This document shows, piece after piece, positions 35,520-44,580 of a DNA stretch of 64,000 nucleotides. Source of the DNA: Nocardia yamanashiensis NBRC 100130 (GTDB lineage: Bacteria > Actinomycetota > Actinomycetes > Mycobacteriales > Mycobacteriaceae); NCBI RefSeq assembly GCF_001613325.1, contig NZ_BDCD01000016.1, positions 124,001 through 188,000 of the forward strand. The letters are read 5' to 3'. The translations under genes and the position numbers were made by a program. The notes beneath the pieces are model-generated. The model was not told where the DNA came from. It made no database searches and worked only from the letters and a program-made list of their open reading frames with translations. How positions within the stretch are numbered: position 1 is the stretch's first letter; every line of letters begins with the position of its first letter.

Positions 35520-36170
35520 TCAATCGGTGCGCGGCAGATCGAGCGGCGGCAGTGGGCGCCGGCAGATCTCGTGCGCTTCCGCGGCGGAGAGGCCGAACAT
35601 GCGCAGCAGATCCTCGGCCACCTGGTCGGTGGCCTCGGCGTCGTCGCGTTCGGGATGGTCGTGCAGCAGGCGTCCGAGGCACAGGGCCGCACCGGCGACG
35701 ACGGTCATCGATAATTCCGGATCGCGAATGTCGAAGCGCCCGGCCGCGGCCGCCGCCTCGAGGTCGCGGCGGGCGCGAGGTGCGAGCCCGCGGTCCGAGT
35801 TCGCCAGGCGGAGACCGTCATTGAGCAGGACCTTGCTGAGGGTGGGGTGCCGGCGGTGCAGGCGGCCGGTGAGGCGGAAGCTCTGCGCGAAGACCTGGGC
35901 GGGATCGTCGATGTCCTCGCAGAGCAGATCGAGCAGGGCGCCGTGGCGGTCGAGCGCCTCCTCGACGGCGGCCTGGAACAGCTCCTCACGGCTCTGGAAG
36001 TGGTTGTAGAACGAGCCCATGCCGACGTCGGCGGCCTGCGTGATCTCCAGAATCGGCACATTGAGCTTGCCGTCGGCCAGCAGTGATTGCGCCGCGCCGA
36101 CCAGTGCGGCGCGGGTGCGGGCTTTGCGGCGTTCCAGGCGATTGGGTCCCGACCCGTTGCTCGCGGTCAT
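35520..36170 (-). CDS. TetR-family repressor of the dioxygenase operon
   Basis: A 216-aa repressor. The HTH lies at about 15-60 (TRAALVGAAQSLLAD, PILEITQAADVGMGSFYNHF), with a helical ligand domain. The start is ATG 36170 after GGAGAGG. The 134-bp gap to the divergent operon carries two TGACG-N4-CGTCA palindromes, and a third copy lies before the MMPL gene at 42334. It therefore probably controls both, and releases DNA on binding an aromatic or acyl-CoA intermediate; the ligand is inferred only. Confidence 0.9.
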   Translation of the reverse strand: MTASNGSGPNRLERRKARTRAALVGAAQSLLADGKLNVPILEITQAADVGMGSFYNHFQSREELFQAAVEEALDRHGALLDLLCEDIDDPAQVFAQSFRLTGRLHRRHPTLSKVLLNDGLRLANSDRGLAPRARRDLEAAAAAGRFDIRDPELSMTVVAGAALCLGRLLHDHPERDDAEATDQVAEDLLRMFGLSAAEAHEICRRPLPPLDLPRTD

Positions 36171-36223
36171 CGATACACCTCTCCTGCTGTCCGGACTCAC
36201 CATCGTAGCCGCTCGTCTCAATA

Positions 36224-36237
36224 TTGACGGAATCGTC
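36224..36237. promoter_or_regulatory. TetR operator copy 1 (TGACG-GAAT-CGTCA)
   Basis: A perfect 5-bp inverted repeat with a 4-bp spacer, closer to the repressor gene. It matches the copies at 36270 and 42241. Confidence 0.7.
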
Positions 36238-36269
36238 AGATAGCCCTTGACTGACTCACCACTCGTAAG

Positions 36270-36283
36270 TGACGATATCGTCA
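36270..36283. promoter_or_regulatory. TetR operator copy 2 (TGACG-ATAT-CGTCA)
   Basis: A fully symmetric 14-bp palindrome 22 bp before the dioxygenase start, well placed to block the promoter of the operon. Confidence 0.75.
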
Positions 36284-36304
36284 GTACCTGGAAGGGAGTG
36301 GTCG

Positions 36305-37438
36305 ATGAGCGGCCATCACGATGTACACAGCGGTCTGCACAGCGAACACGGGGCGCACGCGGGTGAGCATCCGGGCCGGGCGAACAATCCCGTTATCAAG
36401 GTGCTGGACCTGGCGTGGCTGGAGTTCGAGAAACCCGACCTGGACGGCGCGGAGACTTTCGCGCACGCCTTCGGATTCGCGACCGCGTCGCGTACGCCCT
36501 ACGAGTTGCAATTGCGCGGGACCGATCCGGGCTCACCCTGTGTGCTCATCCGGCGTGGCGCTCGCTCGCGCTTCGTCGGTCCGGCCTTTCGCGCCGCCGA
36601 TTCCGCCGATCTGCTGCGACTGGCCGGGGCGACCGGTACGCGAGCCGAGCCGTTGCCGGAGTCGCTGGGTGGGCTGACCGTCGACCTGGTGGATCCGAGC
36701 CGCCTGCGGGTGCGGGTGGTCGCCGAGACCCGCGAGCTGGAAGCCTTGCCGGGACAGCGGCCGCACCTGTTCAACTTCGGGGACGAGGTGACGCGGGTGA
36801 ATGCCACGCAGCGACCGCTGCGCGCACCGGCCCGCGTGCGCCGGCTCGGGCACGTGGTGATCCAGTCGACCCGATACCGCGAAACCCTCGACTGGTATCT
36901 GCGGAATCTGGGGCTGATCGTCAGCGACTTCCTCTATTACCCCGGGCAGCGCGAGCGCGGTCCGGTCATGAGTTTCATTCGCTGCGACCGGGGTTCGGTG
37001 CCGGCCGACCATCACACGCTCGCGCTGACGCTGGGGCCGTCGAACCGGTACGTGCACTCGGCGTATCAGGTCGCCGACCTGGACGCGCTCGCCGCGGGCG
37101 GGGAATACCTGCGCGAGCAGGGCTATCACCGATCGTGGGGGATAGGCCGGCACATCCAGGGCAGCCAGATCTTCGACTACTGGCGCGATCCCGACGGGTT
37201 CATGGTCGAGCACTTCAGTGACGGCGACATGTTCGATTGCACCCTCGAACCGGGCTGGGCGCCGATGAGCGCTTCCGGTCTGGCGCAATGGGGTCCGCCC
37301 GTGACCAAGGACTTCCTCGGCATCAAGCCCGGCGCCGAATCGCTGCGCGAGTTGCGCTCGATCGTCGACGCGCTGCGCGAGGACAACGAATTCGATATCC
37401 GCCGCCTGCGCGGCCTGATGAAAGTGGCCAATTCATGA
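36305..37438 (+). CDS. Extradiol (2,3-) catechol-type dioxygenase, VOC superfamily
   Basis: A 377-aa type I extradiol dioxygenase for meta ring cleavage. It has two VOC domains, of which the C-terminal one is catalytic. By comparison with BphC, Fe ligands are His183 (LGHVVIQ), His251 (VHSAYQV) and Glu302 (MVEHF), with active-site His236/237 (ADHHTLAL), His283 and Tyr292 (HIQGSQIFDYWRDPDG). All key residues are present. The N-terminus has seven His in the first 22 residues, an unusual addition. The start is ATG 36305 after AAGGGAG. It is the first gene of the operon and overlaps the next by ATGA. Confidence 0.9.
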   Translation: MSGHHDVHSGLHSEHGAHAGEHPGRANNPVIKVLDLAWLEFEKPDLDGAETFAHAFGFATASRTPYELQLRGTDPGSPCVLIRRGARSRFVGPAFRAADSADLLRLAGATGTRAEPLPESLGGLTVDLVDPSRLRVRVVAETRELEALPGQRPHLFNFGDEVTRVNATQRPLRAPARVRRLGHVVIQSTRYRETLDWYLRNLGLIVSDFLYYPGQRERGPVMSFIRCDRGSVPADHHTLALTLGPSNRYVHSAYQVADLDALAAGGEYLREQGYHRSWGIGRHIQGSQIFDYWRDPDGFMVEHFSDGDMFDCTLEPGWAPMSASGLAQWGPPVTKDFLGIKPGAESLRELRSIVDALREDNEFDIRRLRGLMKVANS

Positions 37439-38373
37439 GCACATCCATTCTTCGCACCGCCGACGCCTGGTGGGTGCGGACCCCCGCCGGCGCCGCCCGC
37501 ATCGATACCGCCGCGACGACCACGCGGGAACTGCTCGCCGATCGTGCGGCGATCGACGCGGCCGCCTCCGGTGCGGAAACCGTGGCGGTGGAGAGCCTTT
37601 CGCTGATCTCGCCGGTGACCGCGCCGTGCCGGGTGGTGGCGCAGATGACGAATTTCGCTTCCCACGTGAAGGATTCGGGGATGGATCCGGAGACGGTGCC
37701 GCTCACGTTCTTCCGCAAGACATCCGGATCGATCAGCGGACCCCATGACGACGTCATCCGGCCCGCGCATGTGCAGCTGCTCGACTACGAGGTGGAGATC
37801 GGACTCGTGTTCGGTCGCGAAATGCCGGTCGGCTCCGATGTCTCGGCCGAGAACCTCGCGGACTATGTCGCGGGCCTGGTCGTCACCAACGACATCTCGG
37901 CGCGCGATGTGCAGCTGCCGAAAACCCAGTTCTACGAAGCGAAGTCGTATCCGACCTTCACCCCCGTCGGCCCGGCGCTGGTGCTGCTCGACGCCGATGA
38001 GCTGAAGCGGTTCGGGGATCTGCGGCTGCGGCTGTGGGTCAATGGCCAGCTGCGCCAGGATATGACCGTCGCGGACATGATCTACCGGCCGGTCGAGACG
38101 CTGCGCGCGCTGACCCGCTTCCAGCGCATGGACGCCGGGGACCTACTGCTCACCGGCACCCCGATCGGCACCGCGCTCAGCGCCCCGCCCAAACCGGTGG
38201 AGATAATCGCCTCGCTGCTGCCGCCGAAGGTCAAGTGGAAGATGTTCTTCCAAGGCCAGGCCAAGAATCCGAAGTACCTGAAGGACGGGGACGTGGTCGA
38301 GGCCACGATCGGCACCGACGACGGCGCCCTGGACCTGGGCCGGCAGCGCACGGTCGTGAGGTACGCCCGATGA
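37435..38373 (+). CDS. Fumarylacetoacetate-hydrolase-family protein
   Basis: A 312-aa FAH-fold enzyme. The N-terminal cap is at about 1-70 and the catalytic domain at about 75-310, with FRKTSGSISGP (about 92), the metal-binding acidic set DYEVEIGLVFG (about 115-125), TNDISARDVQ and a late LTGTPIGT. Family members hydrolyse or decarboxylate meta-cleavage products such as 2-hydroxy-6-oxo acids. Its place directly after the extradiol dioxygenase, with overlapping codons, fits that step. The exact reaction is inferred. Confidence 0.88.
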   Translation: MSTSILRTADAWWVRTPAGAARIDTAATTTRELLADRAAIDAAASGAETVAVESLSLISPVTAPCRVVAQMTNFASHVKDSGMDPETVPLTFFRKTSGSISGPHDDVIRPAHVQLLDYEVEIGLVFGREMPVGSDVSAENLADYVAGLVVTNDISARDVQLPKTQFYEAKSYPTFTPVGPALVLLDADELKRFGDLRLRLWVNGQLRQDMTVADMIYRPVETLRALTRFQRMDAGDLLLTGTPIGTALSAPPKPVEIIASLLPPKVKWKMFFQGQAKNPKYLKDGDVVEATIGTDDGALDLGRQRTVVRYAR

Positions 38374-40319
38374 CCAGCAACCCCACCCTCGAGACCGCGG
38401 CCGAGGACCTGCTCTGGCCCCGGTACACCGCTCCCGAGGACCTGGCCGCCATCGAAGCGATACCGCTCGCGGCGCGCGGCCTGCCCGAATCGACCTACGC
38501 ACTGCTCGTCCGCGCGGCGACGCGGTGGCCCGATCGCCCCGCGATAACGGTCCTACCGGATGCCGCACGGTGGCGAGAGCCATTACAGCGCACCTACTCC
38601 GAGCTGCTCGCCGACGTCCACAGGTACGCGAACCTCCTGTACGACCTCGGCGTGCGCCGTACCGACGCAGTCGCCCTGATCGCACCCAACTGCGCGGACC
38701 TGATCCCCGCCACCCTTGCCGCACAACTGGCAGGTATAGCCGCGCCGATCAATGGCGGCCTATCGCCCGAGCACATCGCCGAACTGCTACGCCGCTCGGG
38801 CGCGCGTGTCCTGATCACCGCCGGTCCAGAACTCGCACCCGAAACCTGGACCACCGCAAGCGAACTCGCCACGCGCGGCCTGCTGGATGCGCTACTGGTA
38901 TTGCGCCCGACAGCCGCCGCGGCGAACGTGACGCCGGACTCGGTACCGAATGCCTTGGAGTCGCTGCCCCTGCCGGGCATCGACGGTGTCGTGATCGGCT
39001 ACCTCGATAGTCTTGCCGCCGAGGCGGATTCGAGCCAGTTTCAGGGAGAGCTGCCGACCGCATCGGATTTGGCGGCGCTGTTTCACACCGGCGGTACGAC
39101 GGGTGTGCCGAAGTTGGCGGCGCATCGGCATTCCGGGGAGGTGTCGAATGCGTGGATGATCGCTGCCAACTCGCTGCTCGACGAGGGGTCGGTGGTTTTC
39201 GCCGCGCTGCCGCTGTTTCATGTCAACGCGTTGGTTGTCACGCTGCTCGCGCCGCTGTTCCGTGGTCAGCAGGTGGTGTGGGCCGGTCCGCTGGGGTATC
39301 GGGACTTCACGCTCTTCGCGGAGTTCTGGAATATCGTGGCGCACTATCGGATTGCCACGATGAGTGCGGTGCCGACGGTGTACGCGGTGCTGGCGCAATG
39401 TCCGATCGGCGCCGACATCTCGAGCCTGCGTTACGCGATGGTCGGTGCGTCCCCGCTGCCGGTAGCGGTGCGTGAGAACTTCGAGCTGCATACCGGGGTC
39501 ACGCTGGTGGAGGGATACGGTCTCACCGAGGCGACGTGCGCCTCCGCTCGCAGCTTCCCGGATGTTCCCCGGCCCGGCGCGGTCGGGCAGCGCATGCCCT
39601 ACCAGCAGGTTGCGGTGGTTCGCACGACCGAAGACGGGGTGTGGGAGACCCTGCCCGCCGGGGAGACGGGGGTCCTGGTCATCAGCGGCCCAACGATTTT
39701 CGCCGGATACGTGACCGGGCGCGACGAACACGGCCACCGCCTCGACGGACTGGGCGCCGTGGTCGACGGCTGGCTGAGTACCGGCGACCTGGCCCATATC
39801 GACGCCGACGGATTCATCCATTTGCATGGTCGCGCAAAGGATCTCATCATTCGCGGCGGCCACAATATCGATCCCGCGAGCATCGAGGACGCACTGCTGA
39901 GCCACCCGCAGGTCAGCGCCGCCGGGGCGGTCGGCCGCCCGGACGTGCACGCCGGTGAGGTTCCGGTCGCCTATGTCGCCCTGACCGCCGGTGCCGACGT
40001 CACCGAGGACGAGCTCGTGGCGTGGGCGGCCGAGCGAGTACCCGAGCGCGCCGCCGCGCCCAAAACCGTGACCGTTCTGGAGGCGCTGCCGGTCACCGAT
40101 GTCGGCAAGCCGTACAAGCTGGGCCTGCGCGCCGATGCCACGCGCCGCGAACTTCTCGACGCACTCGCCGAGGCCACCGGGGTGGCCGATATCGCAGCAG
40201 CGGTGGCGGACGGTGCGATCGTCGCCACGGTCGTACTGGACTCTGCCGCCGACCGGTCCGCGGTCGAGGCGATCCTGGGCCGCTATGCGATCGACGCGAG
40301 AATCGAGGTGCGGCAATGA
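38370..40319 (+). CDS. AMP-dependent acyl-CoA synthetase
   Basis: A 649-aa ANL-superfamily adenylating enzyme. The P-loop is FHTGGTTGVPKLAAHRHSG (about 230-248), with EGYGLTEATC (about 380-389) and the hinge/adenylate Asp in WLSTGDLAHIDADGF (about 468-482). The C-terminal GRAKDLIIRGGHNIDPASIE follows. The catalytic Lys near the end is probably in VGKPYKLGL. It should charge an aromatic or aliphatic acid with CoA before or after ring cleavage. It overlaps both neighbours by 4 nt. A late C-terminal extension of about 50 residues is extra. Confidence 0.9.
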   Translation: MTSNPTLETAAEDLLWPRYTAPEDLAAIEAIPLAARGLPESTYALLVRAATRWPDRPAITVLPDAARWREPLQRTYSELLADVHRYANLLYDLGVRRTDAVALIAPNCADLIPATLAAQLAGIAAPINGGLSPEHIAELLRRSGARVLITAGPELAPETWTTASELATRGLLDALLVLRPTAAAANVTPDSVPNALESLPLPGIDGVVIGYLDSLAAEADSSQFQGELPTASDLAALFHTGGTTGVPKLAAHRHSGEVSNAWMIAANSLLDEGSVVFAALPLFHVNALVVTLLAPLFRGQQVVWAGPLGYRDFTLFAEFWNIVAHYRIATMSAVPTVYAVLAQCPIGADISSLRYAMVGASPLPVAVRENFELHTGVTLVEGYGLTEATCASARSFPDVPRPGAVGQRMPYQQVAVVRTTEDGVWETLPAGETGVLVISGPTIFAGYVTGRDEHGHRLDGLGAVVDGWLSTGDLAHIDADGFIHLHGRAKDLIIRGGHNIDPASIEDALLSHPQVSAAGAVGRPDVHAGEVPVAYVALTAGADVTEDELVAWAAERVPERAAAPKTVTVLEALPVTDVGKPYKLGLRADATRRELLDALAEATGVADIAAAVADGAIVATVVLDSAADRSAVEAILGRYAIDARIEVRQ

Positions 40320-40672
40320 AAACCGTGACGAAGGTACTCGGTGGCGTGCTGGCGGCCGAATTCCTGGCCCTCGGCACGGCCAAGGTCGCGGGCGTGGCGT
40401 CGATGCGTGAGCGTGCGGCGCATCTCGGCTACTCCACCACCGCTTATCGCGGCATCGGCGCGGTAGAACTGGTCGCGGCAGGTGGGTTGCTGCTGGGACC
40501 GGTCCGCCCCGCGATCGGCCGGGCGGCCGGGACCGGGCTGGTGCTTTTGATGACCGGTGCGGTCGCGAGCCATCTCCGAAACGGTGACAGCGCAACCGAA
40601 ATCGCGCCCGCCGTCGGCACGGCGCTGGCCGCCGCGGCCTACGTGGCCACGTCGACCGGCGGATCCCGATGA
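40316..40672 (+). CDS. DoxX-like small membrane protein
   Basis: A 118-aa protein with four hydrophobic helices (LGGVLAAEFLALGTAKV, YRGIGAVELVAAGGLLL, GRAAGTGLVLLMTGAVASHL and a C-terminal one), the usual DoxX_2 arrangement. DoxX-type proteins are membrane partners in redox or stress pathways and often sit in catabolic operons without a known reaction. It overlaps the acyl-CoA synthetase stop and the hydroxylase start, so it is translated as part of the operon. Confidence 0.8.
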   Translation: MKTVTKVLGGVLAAEFLALGTAKVAGVASMRERAAHLGYSTTAYRGIGAVELVAAGGLLLGPVRPAIGRAAGTGLVLLMTGAVASHLRNGDSATEIAPAVGTALAAAAYVATSTGGSR

Positions 40673-42225
40673 CTTCGCCGACGATTCCTGTAGTGATCGT
40701 CGGGGCGGGACCGTCCGGGCTCACCGCGGCCACGCTGCTCGCCCAGTACGGCATCGAATCGCTGGTCCTGGAGCGATGGGACGGCGTCTACCCGCAGCCG
40801 CGCGCCGTCCACCTCGACGGTGAGATCCGGCGGATCGTGGAACGTCTCGGCATCGGCGCGGGATTCGACGCGATCACCCGGCCCGCCCTGGGGCTGCGAC
40901 TGGTGGATCCACGGCACCGGGTGCTGGCGCAATTCGACCGCGATCCGGCCGGGGGCCGCAACGGATTCCCCGAAGCCAACCTGTTCGACCAGCCGGAGCT
41001 GGAGGCGCTGTTGCGGGCCAATCTGGCGTCGTATCCGGCTGTCTCGCTGCGCGGCGGTGTGGAAGCCACCGGTCTGACGGTCGAGAAAGACTGTGTCCGA
41101 GTGGATTTCGAAGACCGCACGACCGGCATTGCAGAGTCGGTGCGTGCCCGCTACGTGCTGGGTTGCGACGGCGCGAACAGCCCGGTGCGCACCGCGATCG
41201 GCGCGCGCATGCGGGACTTGCGATTCGAGCAGCGCTGGCTGGTCGTCGACCTCGCGACCACGATCGATCCGGGACATTGGGGCGGCGTGCATCAGGTGTG
41301 CGATCCAAATCGAGCCGCGACGTACATGCGCATCGGCACAACCCGCCATCGATGGGAATTCCGTTTGCGGCCAAGCGAATCCGCCGACGACTACCGTGAT
41401 CTCGCCCACCTGTGGCCGCTGCTGACCCCCTGGCTGTCCGACGCCGACCGCGAGGGTCTGGAACTGGTCAGGGTGGCGGAGTACACCTTCCGCGCACAAC
41501 TCGCCGACCACTGGCGCGCCGGGCGGGTGTTCCTGCTCGGCGACGCCGCTCACCTCACCCCGCCGTTCATCGGCCAGGGCATGGGCGCGGGCCTGCGCGA
41601 TGCCGCCAACCTCAGCTGGAAGCTCGCCGGGGTGCTCCGCGGCGAACTGCCGGAATCAGTGCTCGGCACCTACGAAACCGAGCGGAAACCACACGCGCAC
41701 ACGATGATCCGCCTGGCCAAACTCACCGGCCTGACCATGACTGAGGGCGGAGAACTGGGCAATCGGCTCCGCAGCCTGCTCGCTCCACGCCTGCACCGCC
41801 TGCCCGGACTGACCCGGACGATCATCAGCGGAGAGTCCCCGCCACTACACCGCTCCGCACTGGTGGCCGCACCACCGCTGCGCCGAGGCCTGGCCGGACG
41901 CCTGGTTCCGAACGAACGCCTGGCCGGCGGCCGCCTGGACGACGTCATCGCCGGTCGCTACGCCGTCATCACGACTTCCGTCCCATCACCGGCCGAGACC
42001 GCACCCATCGAACAACGCGGCGGTGTGGTGTTGCACGCCACGCCCGGCACCGCACTGCACCGCTGGCTCCGCGCCGGGCGCACCGACGCCGTACTCGTCC
42101 GCCCCGACGGCACCGTGCAGACCTGCGGCAGAACCCTGTCGGATCTGCAGCCGTCTCTGCCGAGTTTCGCGCCGAGCACCCGCCCGGCGCAGACCGGCAC
42201 GCCAACCCCGAAAGCCACGGATTGA
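40669..42225 (+). CDS. Class A FAD-dependent aromatic hydroxylase (MhpA-like)
   Basis: A 518-aa flavoprotein monooxygenase. FAD is bound by VVIVGAGPSGLTAATLLAQ (about 8-26), the dual FAD/NADPH motif is at VLGCDGANSPVR (about 163-174), and the second FAD motif is at GRVFLLGDAAHLTPPFIGQGMGAG (about 285-308). A thioredoxin-like C-terminal domain (about 400-500) is typical of the phenol/MhpA group. It should place a hydroxyl group on a phenolic ring to make the catechol for the dioxygenase. It is the last gene of the overlapping operon. Confidence 0.92.
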   Translation: MTSPTIPVVIVGAGPSGLTAATLLAQYGIESLVLERWDGVYPQPRAVHLDGEIRRIVERLGIGAGFDAITRPALGLRLVDPRHRVLAQFDRDPAGGRNGFPEANLFDQPELEALLRANLASYPAVSLRGGVEATGLTVEKDCVRVDFEDRTTGIAESVRARYVLGCDGANSPVRTAIGARMRDLRFEQRWLVVDLATTIDPGHWGGVHQVCDPNRAATYMRIGTTRHRWEFRLRPSESADDYRDLAHLWPLLTPWLSDADREGLELVRVAEYTFRAQLADHWRAGRVFLLGDAAHLTPPFIGQGMGAGLRDAANLSWKLAGVLRGELPESVLGTYETERKPHAHTMIRLAKLTGLTMTEGGELGNRLRSLLAPRLHRLPGLTRTIISGESPPLHRSALVAAPPLRRGLAGRLVPNERLAGGRLDDVIAGRYAVITTSVPSPAETAPIEQRGGVVLHATPGTALHRWLRAGRTDAVLVRPDGTVQTCGRTLSDLQPSLPSFAPSTRPAQTGTPTPKATD

Positions 42226-42240
42226 TGCGAATGACACTCG

Positions 42241-42254
42241 TGACGATGCCGTCA
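42241..42254. promoter_or_regulatory. TetR operator copy 3 (TGACG-ATGC-CGTCA) before the MMPL gene
   Basis: The same half-sites and spacer as the two copies at 36224 and 36270. It lies between the hydroxylase stop and the MMPL start, which suggests a separate promoter under the same repressor. Confidence 0.65.
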
Positions 42255-42268
42255 GAGCCAGTGTTAAG

Positions 42269-42295
42269 GTAGCGAAATTATGCGTGATCGCTACC
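42269..42295 (+). promoter_or_regulatory. Inverted repeat in the MMPL leader
   Basis: GGTAGCGA (42269-42276) is inverted as TCGCTACC (42288-42295) with an 11-nt AT-rich spacer. It could be a second operator or an RNA hairpin about 38 nt before the start codon. Confidence 0.45.
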
Positions 42296-42333
42296 GCTAG
42301 ACCCCTTGTCGATGTCTGGGTAGGAGGAAGCGC

Positions 42334-44529
42334 ATGTCTCGCTATCTGTTCGCTCTGGGCCGGTTCGTGGCCCGTCGCCGCTGGTGGATGCTGGCGGTCT
42401 GGGTCGTCCTGCTGGTCGGCGCGATCACGTTCGCCGCGAGCACGGGCGGCAAGACCAACGACAATTTCACTGTCCCCGGCACCGAATCGCAGGACGCGGT
42501 GTCGCTGCTGCAGGAGCGGCTGCCCGCCTTCAGCGGCGCGCAGATGCAGGTCGTTTTCGCCACGCCGGGCATGGTCAAGGTGAGCGATCAGCGGGTGAGC
42601 GCCGAGATCGAACAGGTGATGGCCGGCTTGAAAGGGCTGCCGCAGGTCGCGGCGGTGGTCGACCCGTTCCAGTCGCGGGCGGTGTCACCGGATCAGCGGG
42701 TGGCGCTGGGCAGTGTGCAGTTCGCGGTGCCGGCCGGCGAGGTCGAGCAGAGCACCCTCGACGCGGTGAACCGGGTCGCGGATCAGGCACGCGACGCGGG
42801 GCTGCGGGTGGAGTTCGCCGGTGCCGTCTATCCGGGGTTCTCCGCTGAAATCCCGCACACCCCTGAGATTCTCGGCATCGTCGCGGCCTTCGTCATTCTG
42901 CTGATCACCTTCGGCGCGGTCGTCGCCGCCGGCCTGCCGATCGTCACCGCATTGGTCGGCGTGGGCATCGGGCTCACCGGCATTCTCGGTATCGCCGCCT
43001 TCGTCGACGTCCCCTCGGCCGCGACCTCGCTGGCGCTCATGCTGGGCCTGTCGTGCGGCATCGACTACGCGCTGTTCATCCTGTCCCGGCACCGTCACCA
43101 CATCGTGCTGGGAATGACTGCGGCGGAATCGATTCCGCTGGCCGTCGGCACCGCGGGCAGTTCGGTGGTCTTCGCCGCGGTCACCGTCATCATCGCGCTG
43201 TGCGGACTGGCGGTCGCGGGCATCCCGTTCCTCACCGTCATGGGCCTGACCGCGGCGGGCGCGGTGCTGGTGGCCCTGCTCGTCGCCCTGACGCTGCTGC
43301 CCGCCCTGCTGTCGTTCGCGGGCGGTCTGGTCGCCAAATTCATCACCCCGCCGCTGCAGCCGGGCAAGCCCGAACAGGTGGCACGCCTGGCCGCCTACGA
43401 GCCCGAACGCACCTGCGGGCACGCCTGGGGGCGGTTCGTCACCCGATTCCGCGTCCCGCTGCTGGTGGCCGGCGTCGCGGTGCTGGCGGTGCTGGCCATT
43501 CCGGCCACCCGCATGGATCTCGGATTGCCCAGTGGCGCGACCGAAGCCGAATCGAGCACCGCGCGTAAGGCTTACGACCTGGTGAGCGAGTCGTTCGGGG
43601 CAGGGTTCAATGGCCCGCTGCTGGTGGTGGCCGATCTCTCGCACGCCGCCCCCGATGCGGCGCAGACATTGATCGGGCGCTTGCAGCAGGAGCCGGGCGT
43701 CGCGGTCGTGCAGCCCGCGGCCGCGGACAACGGGATGGCGCTGATCCAGGTCGTGCCCAAGACCGGTCCCGCCGATTCCGCGACCGACGACCTGGTGAAC
43801 CGGCTGCGCGACGACCGGGCCGCCATCGAGAACGGCACTGGGGCAACGTATCTGGTCGGCGGCACCACCGCCGCCAATATCGACACCTCCAAGCGGCTGG
43901 GTGAAGCGCTGCCGGTGTTCCTGGTGGTGGTCGTCGGCTTGGCGCTGGTGCTGCTGACCATCGCCTTCCGCACCATCCTGGTGCCGCTCACCTCCATCGC
44001 CGGATTCGTCCTGTCGGTCTTCGCCTCCCTCGGCGTGCAGGTGGCGGTCTTCCAATGGGGCTGGGGCGCAAGCATTTTCAATCTTCCCAAGGGACAGACG
44101 CTGAGCTTCCTGCCGATCATCACCTTGGCCATCATCTTCGGCCTGTCCAGCGACTACCAGATCTTCGTCGTCTCCCGCATCAAGGAGGAGTTCACCCGCA
44201 CCGGCGACGCGATCACCTCGGTCCAGAACGGCGTCGCCCACTCCGCCCGCGTGGTGACGGCAGCCGCGCTGATCATGTTCGCCGTCTTCGTCGCCTTCAC
44301 CACCGTCGACAGCCCGATCGTGCGCCCCCTGGCGTTCACCCTCGCCATCGGCGTCCTGCTGGACGCCTTCATCGTCCGCCTCACCCTCATCCCCGCGATC
44401 ACCGCGCTCATCGGCGCCCGCATGTGGCACCACCCGCGCTGGTTCGCCCGCTACGTCCCCGACCTCGACATAGAGGGAGTAGAACTCGAGAACCGATTCG
44501 CCTCCAAGGCCGAATCCATGGCGCATTGA
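42334..44529 (+). CDS. MMPL-family (RND) exporter
   Basis: A 731-aa RND-superfamily transporter with the usual two halves, each with one lone TM, a large outer loop and a TM bundle. GLSCGIDYALFILSRHRHH (about 232-250) in the first half and IIFGLSSDYQIFVVSRIKEEF (about 600-620) in the second carry the proton-relay Asp-Tyr pairs. The start is ATG 42334 after GGAGGAAG. In mycolate bacteria MMPL proteins export lipids or hydrophobic compounds. The shared operator with the ring-cleavage operon suggests it exports a toxic substrate or product of that pathway. Confidence 0.92.
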   Translation: MSRYLFALGRFVARRRWWMLAVWVVLLVGAITFAASTGGKTNDNFTVPGTESQDAVSLLQERLPAFSGAQMQVVFATPGMVKVSDQRVSAEIEQVMAGLKGLPQVAAVVDPFQSRAVSPDQRVALGSVQFAVPAGEVEQSTLDAVNRVADQARDAGLRVEFAGAVYPGFSAEIPHTPEILGIVAAFVILLITFGAVVAAGLPIVTALVGVGIGLTGILGIAAFVDVPSAATSLALMLGLSCGIDYALFILSRHRHHIVLGMTAAESIPLAVGTAGSSVVFAAVTVIIALCGLAVAGIPFLTVMGLTAAGAVLVALLVALTLLPALLSFAGGLVAKFITPPLQPGKPEQVARLAAYEPERTCGHAWGRFVTRFRVPLLVAGVAVLAVLAIPATRMDLGLPSGATEAESSTARKAYDLVSESFGAGFNGPLLVVADLSHAAPDAAQTLIGRLQQEPGVAVVQPAAADNGMALIQVVPKTGPADSATDDLVNRLRDDRAAIENGTGATYLVGGTTAANIDTSKRLGEALPVFLVVVVGLALVLLTIAFRTILVPLTSIAGFVLSVFASLGVQVAVFQWGWGASIFNLPKGQTLSFLPIITLAIIFGLSSDYQIFVVSRIKEEFTRTGDAITSVQNGVAHSARVVTAAALIMFAVFVAFTTVDSPIVRPLAFTLAIGVLLDAFIVRLTLIPAITALIGARMWHHPRWFARYVPDLDIEGVELENRFASKAESMAH

Positions 44530-44580
44530 TCCATCCGGTACGCCGCCCATGCTCTCGGATTTGCTGGGTATGTCGGGTAC

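Noticed and set aside
38892..40754. 620-aa antisense frame opposite the acyl-CoA synthetase
   Set aside because: No start signals or family pattern; the sense strand is a full ANL enzyme.
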